From Chloroflexota bacterium (lineage in GTDB: Bacteria; Chloroflexota; Ktedonobacteria; Ktedonobacterales; Ktedonobacteraceae): DNA of 11,396 nucleotides. The stretch spans positions 1 to 11,396 of the forward strand of contig VBJK01000486.1 of NCBI GenBank assembly GCA_005879655.1. The letters run 5' to 3'. The stretch's first letter is position 1. Each line of letters opens with the position of its first letter. The translations under genes and the position numbers were made by a program. Under the pieces are notes generated by a model. That model did no database searches. It was given only the letters and a program-made list of their open reading frames with translations, and was not told where the DNA came from. Positions 5,690 to 11,396 of this stretch are shown piece by piece.

Positions 5690-8600
5690 ATGCGAGCAAA
5701 TATACAGCAGATTAAACGCTTGCTGAAGACGTGCAATTTTGTAGAAATATTCAGAGAGGAACTTGGCTGGAGTCCCTTGGGAGAGACTCCACCAGTTGGC
5801 ATTGATAAAGATGAACTGTATACATTTACTCCCCTGGCACACAAAGCTGGTTTCAAAATCTACTTGTATACGTTTCAGACACAGATTCCTGATGAACAGA
5901 CGCTGAAGCAGATTGACAGACTAGTGAATGTCTACGCTGCGGAGCATCTGACAATCTTTGTTGATGCCAAGCAGGAGAATCAAGCGTGGCTGTGGGTCAA
6001 AAAGGAGGTAAACCAGCCACCAGTTGCCCGTCTGAACAGGCTGAACAAGCAGCAAAGTGGAGAGTTACTCGCGCAAAAAATAGTGAGGTTATTTGTAAAT
6101 ATCAACGAGGAGGAGTCGATCACGCTCACCAAGGTCCGAGATCGTGTTGTCCAGGGCTTTGATGTTGAGAAGATGACAACCAGATTTTACGAGCATTTTA
6201 AAAAGGAACGTGCAGATTTCCTGCAATGTATTGAAAATATTCCCGACGATGATGATCGCTCATGGTACACATCGATCATGCTCACACGCTTGATGTTTGT
6301 GTATTTCATTCAGAAAAAGAGACTGCTGGATAATCGTAGTTCTATCCGTCTTGATGGAGATGACGGTTATCTGCAAAATCGGCTACAAAAAGTACGATCA
6401 GAGTATGGACCGGATAATTTCTATACATTTTATCGCTACTTTCTGCGTCGTCTCTTTCATGAAGGTCTCAATCAACCTGACCAATTGCGTCCACCCGCAT
6501 TGGAAGGGCTTATCGGCAGGGTCCCCTATATCAATGGGGGCCTGTTCGATACTCATGTGCTGGAACAGCGCTATCCTGATATACAGATTAGTGACCAGGC
6601 ATTTGAGCAGCTTTTTAAGTTTTTTGAGATCTTTGACTGGCACCTGGATGATCGACCCATGCGCAATGACCGGGAAATTAATCCCGATGTGCTGGGCTAT
6701 ATCTTCGAGAAGTACGTTAACCAAGAACAGATGGGCGCGTACTATACAAAAGAGGATATCACAGAGTATATCAGCAAGAACACGATCATTCCATTTGTTT
6801 TCGAGCAAGTAGCTCAGCGTTGCCCAGAAGCGTTTCTGGTAGATGGAGCCATCTGGTTACAGTTGAGAAATAATCCTGACGATTATATCTACGAGGAGTT
6901 GGCCCACGGTCTGCTCGAACCATTGCCGCCAGGGATCGCAGCGGGCAGTGCCGACATCGCACAGCGTACCTCTTGGAACAGGACAGCCGAGGAGCGGTGG
7001 GCATTGCCGACAGAGACTTGGCGTGAGGTAGTAGAACGCCGCCATCATCACAAAGAGCTTCATACGAAGATCGTCGAGGGCGAGCTGAGCACGATCAACG
7101 CTCTGATCACCTATAACCTCAATATTACACAGTTTGCTAGAGACGTGATCGCCACGTGTAAAGAGCCAGCTCTGCTACATGCATGTTATGACGCTATAGC
7201 ACAAGTTACGGTGCTGGACCCAACTTGTGGTTCTGGTGCCTTCCTGTTTGCCGCGCTCAATGTGCTCAAGCCGCTCTATCAAGCGTGTATTGAGCGCATG
7301 CGTCAGCTAGTCTCCCAATACAAAACACCACGCAAAGAGAGCAACCATATTACAGCCTTTCAGACAGTTCTCAAGCGCGTGGATCAGCACCACAGCCAGG
7401 AATATTTCATTCTGAAATCAATCATCATCAATAATCTGTACGGTGTGGATATCATGGAGGAGGCCATTGAGATCTGCAAACTGCGCCTCTTCCTCAAACT
7501 GGTGGCCCAGATTGAGAAGCCCCAGGACCTGGAGCCGCTACCCGATATCGACTTCAACGTGCTCGCTGGCAATACGCTGATCGGCTTTAGCAGCCTGGAT
7601 GAGATACGGCAGGTCGTCACGACAAAACTACTCAATATCGGCGATACCGAAAGGACGCTCCAGCTTATAGAGCAGGATGTGAAGGAGATAGGACGCGCTG
7701 AGCAAAGCTTCCGCAGCTTGCAGACTGAACTAGGCATCAAGGTTGATCCTACAGTAAAGCAACAACTCCGTATGAAATTGAGTGCTCTTCGTGATTTGCT
7801 CAATCCTTACCTTGCTACTGAATATGGTAAGGATAGTAATAACATTCCTGATAAAAAAATTTATCAAAGGGAATATGCGCAGTGGCGTAAGCGTCATAAA
7901 CCTTTCCATTGGTTTGTGGAGTTTTATGGGATTATGAACAAGGGTGGGTTTGATGTGATTATTGGCAATCCCCCATATATAGAGTATAGTAAGGTGCGCA
8001 AAGAGTATCAAGTACTGGGATATAAGACTGAAAGCTGTGGCAATTTATACTCATTCGTGTTGGAACGCTCTTTTTCTCTAACAAGAGAAGCTGGACTAGT
8101 TGGCATGATTGTTCAGCTATCTTCGATTTGTACAGATAGAATGTCAGAGCTACAAGAAGAGATTCGTATAAACTCTGAGGAGGTTTGGATTAGTAATTAT
8201 GATGATCGACCAGCTAAACTATTTGATGGTTTAGAACACATACGAGCATCCATAATTATATCCCAGATCTCAAAGAAGACAAACCATCCGTCCATGATGC
8301 ACTCAACGAATCTCCTGCGCTGGTATACTGAATGTAGAGCTATACTCTTCCATCGTATAGCCTATAACACTCTTAGTGATTTGCATATACCTGGAAGTAT
8401 CCCCAAGATTGGTGAGGCACAACTTAAAAGTTTAATAAGGAAAGTCAGGCATAAAAAGCAAACCATTAATGATGTCTATCAACGCAATAGCCAGCACGTA
8501 GTATATTATTATCGCTCTCCTTTATACTGGATAAGAAGTATAGATTTCTTGCCGTTATTCCAGTCGGCTGCTGCAACACGCTCTGTTCATCATCTGAAAA

Positions 8601-9010
8601 ATTTTAATTTAACAAATGTGGATCTTGTTAAAGTTGTAGGCTGTATAATAAATAGCTCATTATTTTATCTATGGTTCATAGTATATGGTAATGGGCGTAA
8701 TGTTGCACTTAGAGATATTCAGACCTTTCCGTGTCATGTGGAGCAACTATACATGCATCACGGTAAAGAACTCAACGAATTATTTTCTAAATTAATGAAA
8801 GATTATGAACAACATTCAAAAATACAGGTAAGAAAGGACGGAGTAAAATTGCAAGAATTTTATCCGTCCTTTTCCAAACCCATCATTGATGAAATCGACC
8901 GCATCCTGGCCCAACATTATGGCTTTACACCCGAAGAGTTAGACTTTATTATTAACTATGACATAAAATATCGCATGGGACGTGACAATGGTGAAGAGAG
9001 TGAGCAGTAG
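5690..9010 (+). CDS. Large adenine-specific DNA methyltransferase, Eco57I class (type IIG/PglX-like)
   Basis: The protein should transfer a methyl group from S-adenosylmethionine to N6 of adenine. It has 1106 residues from the ATG at 5690, or 1122 if the GTG at 5642 is used; numbers here are from 5690. An N-terminal domain (1-130) of unknown role is followed by a helical region, then GAYYTKEDITEYI (349-361), motif I DPTCGSGAF (510-518), an acidic motif after a strand LYGVDIMEEAIEIC (Asp587), and catalytic motif IV GNPPY (Asn760). Roughly 780-1060 is the presumed target-recognition domain, and the end (PIIDEIDRILAQHYGF, DFIINYDIKYRMG) is a conserved tail in this family. No clear PD-(D/E)XK nuclease motif is visible, so cutting probably belongs to the PLD-helicase that abuts it. 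The frame is intact. The recognition region is strikingly AT-rich compared with the core. A PglX (BREX) label is possible, but no other BREX gene is present. Confidence 0.9.
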   Translation: MRANIQQIKRLLKTCNFVEIFREELGWSPLGETPPVGIDKDELYTFTPLAHKAGFKIYLYTFQTQIPDEQTLKQIDRLVNVYAAEHLTIFVDAKQENQAWLWVKKEVNQPPVARLNRLNKQQSGELLAQKIVRLFVNINEEESITLTKVRDRVVQGFDVEKMTTRFYEHFKKERADFLQCIENIPDDDDRSWYTSIMLTRLMFVYFIQKKRLLDNRSSIRLDGDDGYLQNRLQKVRSEYGPDNFYTFYRYFLRRLFHEGLNQPDQLRPPALEGLIGRVPYINGGLFDTHVLEQRYPDIQISDQAFEQLFKFFEIFDWHLDDRPMRNDREINPDVLGYIFEKYVNQEQMGAYYTKEDITEYISKNTIIPFVFEQVAQRCPEAFLVDGAIWLQLRNNPDDYIYEELAHGLLEPLPPGIAAGSADIAQRTSWNRTAEERWALPTETWREVVERRHHHKELHTKIVEGELSTINALITYNLNITQFARDVIATCKEPALLHACYDAIAQVTVLDPTCGSGAFLFAALNVLKPLYQACIERMRQLVSQYKTPRKESNHITAFQTVLKRVDQHHSQEYFILKSIIINNLYGVDIMEEAIEICKLRLFLKLVAQIEKPQDLEPLPDIDFNVLAGNTLIGFSSLDEIRQVVTTKLLNIGDTERTLQLIEQDVKEIGRAEQSFRSLQTELGIKVDPTVKQQLRMKLSALRDLLNPYLATEYGKDSNNIPDKKIYQREYAQWRKRHKPFHWFVEFYGIMNKGGFDVIIGNPPYIEYSKVRKEYQVLGYKTESCGNLYSFVLERSFSLTREAGLVGMIVQLSSICTDRMSELQEEIRINSEEVWISNYDDRPAKLFDGLEHIRASIIISQISKKTNHPSMMHSTNLLRWYTECRAILFHRIAYNTLSDLHIPGSIPKIGEAQLKSLIRKVRHKKQTINDVYQRNSQHVVYYYRSPLYWIRSIDFLPLFQSAAATRSVHHLKNFNLTNVDLVKVVGCIINSSLFYLWFIVYGNGRNVALRDIQTFPCHVEQLYMHHGKELNELFSKLMKDYEQHSKIQVRKDGVKLQEFYPSFSKPIIDEIDRILAQHYGFTPEELDFIINYDIKYRMGRDNGEESEQ

Positions 9011-11396
9011 ATGCCGCGCATCTTTGACAATATTGAGCACAAACTGCTCGATGCCCTGCAAGAGACTTTAAAAGTAGCGGAGCGTGCTGACTTCTGCGTT
9101 GGCTATTTTAATCTGCGTGGATGGCGGCATATTGACCACCTGATGGAGCTGTGGTCAGGCGGAGAACAGGCTTGTTGCCGCTTAATGATCGGCATGCAGG
9201 AGAGACCCGAAGATGAACTACGCAAGGTCTTCAGCTTGCGTAGCGACCAGGGTATCGATCAAGCAACGGTCGTGCGCTTGAAGAAACGCGTTGCCCAGGA
9301 TTTTCGTGCTCAATTGCTGGTGGGAGCGCCAAGCAACGAGGACGAGCAAGGCTTGCGACGCCTGAGCGCACAACTGCGAGCTGGACGACTCGTGGTCAAG
9401 CTCTATCTGCGACATAGGTTACATGCCAAGCTCTATTTACTCTATAATCCACACCATCCCTACGCCAAAGCTGTTGGCTACCTTGGTAGCAGTAACCTGA
9501 CGCTCTCCGGTCTGGCATACCAGGGCGAATTGAACGTTGATGTGGTCGATGATGACGCTTGCCGCAAGCTGGAACAGTGGTTTAATGATCGTTGGCATGA
9601 CCGCTGGTGCCTGGATATCTCGCAAGAGCTGGCCGACATTATCGATGAGAGTTGGGCACGTGAGGAGATGCTCTCGCCGTATCACATCTACCTGAAAATA
9701 GCGTATCACCTCTCCGAGGAGGCACGTACTGGGCTGAGCGATTTTCGTATTCCTCGCGTCTTTCAAGAACGGCTCTTTGACTACCAGGCCGCAGCGGTCA
9801 AAATTGCCGCCCATCATCTAAACAAACGCGGGGGCGTCATTATCGGTGACGTGGTGGGCCTGGGCAAAACGCTGATGGCCACGACCCTGGCACGCATCAT
9901 GCAGGATGACTACGATCTAGAGACGCTGATCATCTGCCCCAAGAACTTGGTTAGCATGTGGGATACGTACCTACAAGAGTACGGTATTGTTGGGCGCGTG
10001 TGTTCATTAAGCAATGTGCTCGGCGAACTGCCAAATTTGCGACGCTATCGTCTCGTCGTTATCGATGAAAGTCACAATTTGCGCAACCGGGAAGGGAAGC
10101 GCTACAGAATTATTAAAGAGTACATTGAGAAAAACGAGAGCAGATGTGTACTGCTCACCGCTACCCCCTATAATAAGACCTTCCTCGACATCTCTGCTCA
10201 GCTTAGACTCTTTCTCAGTGACGATGCCAGCAAGGATCTGGGCATTCGCCCAGAGAAATTGCTCAGCGTAGAGGGCGAGGCGAAGTTCAACGCGCAATAT
10301 CAGTGTCCGGTCCGCTCATTGACGGCATTCGAGAAGAGTCACTATTCAGATGATTGGCGTGAACTGATGCGCCATTATTTAGTACGGCGCACGCGCAGCT
10401 TTATCCAGGCAAACTATGCACTCCATGATCAGCAAAGTGGTCGTTCCTACTTAGAGTTTCATGATGGCACACGTTCCTATTTCCCGCTACGCGTGCCACG
10501 CACCGTCAAATTTTCCATCGGCGTGGAGAGTCAGGATGATCCCTATGCACTACTTTACTCGGATGAAGCGGTGAAAACCATCAGTGACCTATGTCTACCC
10601 CGCTATGGCATGGCCAGCTATATTGCTGCAAAAGCGAAAGCGACCGAAACGGAGAAACTTCTCTTACGTGGACTCTCGCGGGGCGGCAAACGGCTGATGG
10701 GCTTTTGTCGTACGAATTTGTTTAAGCGCTTGGAGAGTGGTGGCTCAGCATTTCTACAATCCATCACACGTCATATTGTGCGTAACTACGTGTTTCTGCA
10801 TGCCATCGAGCATGGTTTGGAACTGCCGATCGGGACCCAGAGTGCGGAATTGCTGGACACGCAGAGCAATGACGAGGACGATGGCATCGTCTTACCGGGA
10901 ACACTGGATGAGGACGATGCCAGCACAGAAGGGATGACCATCGTTGATGAGACACATACCGTTGCGGAGCAGACTTCAGTCTATAGCGAAGGCTTCTTCA
11001 AGAAACAAGCCGCCGAGGTCTACCAGCAGTATAGTACCCAGTTTCGTAAACGTTTTAAATGGATCAAGCCAACACTCTTCAATGCCAGTTTAAGGAAAGA
11101 CTTGCGTCAGGACACCCAGAAACTGCTAAACCTGCTCAAGCAAGTTCAAGTCTGGCAAGCGCAACACGATCAAAAGCTGCGTGCCCTCATCGATCTCATC
11201 ACACAGCGTCATCCCGACGAAAAGGTCCTCATCTTCACGCAGTTTGCTGACACCGTGCGCTACTTGGCGGAACAACTCAAAGCCCATGGCATACCGGCCA
11301 GCGAAGGTGTGACAGGGACATCAGAGAACCCAACAGTATACGCATGGCGTTTCAGCCCGCTCAGCAACAATCGGCGCAACCAGATCACTTCTGAGC
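9011..11396 (+). CDS. PLD-family nuclease fused to SF2 (SNF2-like) helicase, C-terminus beyond window
   Basis: The frame is open for 795 codons from an ATG directly after the methyltransferase stop (TAGATG), so the genes are co-transcribed and probably coupled. Residues 1-190 form a phospholipase-D-like nuclease with HAKLYLL (His138, Lys140) and GSSNLTLSG (159-167). The Asp of a full HxKx4D motif is replaced by Tyr145, as I recall for several helicase-linked PLD nucleases. With one active-site set it must act as a dimer. The helicase has a Q motif (FDYQ, Gln259), Walker A GDVVGLGKT (Lys286), Ia LIICPKNLV, Walker B DESH (352-355), motif III TATP (383-386), a long insert with an acidic linker (about 612-660) and motif IV VLIFTQFADT (739-748). 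Motifs V and VI, with the arginine finger, should follow past the edge. It probably uses ATP to translocate on DNA and cuts unmodified invading DNA. The single-chain fusion sets it apart from split PLD and helicase restriction enzymes such as CglI and NgoAVII. Confidence 0.9.
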   Translation, partial: MPRIFDNIEHKLLDALQETLKVAERADFCVGYFNLRGWRHIDHLMELWSGGEQACCRLMIGMQERPEDELRKVFSLRSDQGIDQATVVRLKKRVAQDFRAQLLVGAPSNEDEQGLRRLSAQLRAGRLVVKLYLRHRLHAKLYLLYNPHHPYAKAVGYLGSSNLTLSGLAYQGELNVDVVDDDACRKLEQWFNDRWHDRWCLDISQELADIIDESWAREEMLSPYHIYLKIAYHLSEEARTGLSDFRIPRVFQERLFDYQAAAVKIAAHHLNKRGGVIIGDVVGLGKTLMATTLARIMQDDYDLETLIICPKNLVSMWDTYLQEYGIVGRVCSLSNVLGELPNLRRYRLVVIDESHNLRNREGKRYRIIKEYIEKNESRCVLLTATPYNKTFLDISAQLRLFLSDDASKDLGIRPEKLLSVEGEAKFNAQYQCPVRSLTAFEKSHYSDDWRELMRHYLVRRTRSFIQANYALHDQQSGRSYLEFHDGTRSYFPLRVPRTVKFSIGVESQDDPYALLYSDEAVKTISDLCLPRYGMASYIAAKAKATETEKLLLRGLSRGGKRLMGFCRTNLFKRLESGGSAFLQSITRHIVRNYVFLHAIEHGLELPIGTQSAELLDTQSNDEDDGIVLPGTLDEDDASTEGMTIVDETHTVAEQTSVYSEGFFKKQAAEVYQQYSTQFRKRFKWIKPTLFNASLRKDLRQDTQKLLNLLKQVQVWQAQHDQKLRALIDLITQRHPDEKVLIFTQFADTVRYLAEQLKAHGIPASEGVTGTSENPTVYAWRFSPLSNNRRNQITSE

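Noticed and set aside
6297..6812. Plus and minus open frames inside the methyltransferase gene (also 6398-6808, 7384-7803 and others)
   Set aside because: These are out-of-frame shadows of the 3.3-kb methyltransferase, with no own ribosome binding site and odd composition.
5642..11396. Label as a BREX (PglX) or DISARM locus
   Set aside because: No brxA, brxB, brxC, pglZ, brxL, drmA or drmB-like sequence is in the window; only a methyltransferase of a broad class and a PLD-helicase are present.

Overview
The window looks like a chromosomal segment of a Chloroflexota bacterium, most likely of the class Ktedonobacteria. This is inferred from moderate GC, soluble or 4-TM histidine kinases with ELRTPLTTIK/ELKTPITTIR H-boxes, a Clp ATPase with a four-cysteine N-terminal finger, a HrcA/CIRCE heat-shock operator and dispersed GGGCACCC-type palindromes. 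No rRNA, tRNA, CRISPR array or transposase was found.

Left half (1-4808, all genes on the minus strand). In transcription order, the first gene is a Clp ATPase of ClpE/ClpC type. It is driven by a good sigma-A-like promoter that overlaps a near-consensus CIRCE operator. The reading frame is broken twice. One gap removes the stretch between the D1 Walker A and pore loop, and the other removes the D2 Walker A itself, so it is called a pseudogene unless the gaps are assembly errors. A 29-bp perfect hairpin four bases after its stop codon is its terminator; it is made of two head-to-head copies of a short palindromic repeat. After a 340-base gap come two histidine kinases. One is a bare HisKA-HATPase core with no sensor. 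The other is a DUF4118/KdpD-like membrane kinase with its own promoter. A 41-codon start of another gene runs off the left edge. No response regulator is visible.

Right half (5103-11396, all plus strand). A three-gene module reads outward from the divergent intergenic region: a small helix-turn-helix protein with a C-terminal domain that looks like a dimeric alpha/beta barrel, a 1106-1122 residue Eco57I-class adenine DNA methyltransferase, and a PLD-nuclease/SF2-helicase fusion that is cut by the right edge. The genes overlap or abut, which suggests one operon. The natural reading is an ATP-dependent restriction-modification or anti-phage module: the methyltransferase marks host DNA, the PLD-helicase translocates on and cuts unmarked DNA, and the HTH protein sets expression. 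The target-recognition part of the methyltransferase is far more AT-rich (about 28-37 % GC in sampled 60-base lines) than its catalytic core (about 52-60 %), which suggests exchange of specificity. A third copy of the palindromic repeat lies between the Clp gene and this module.
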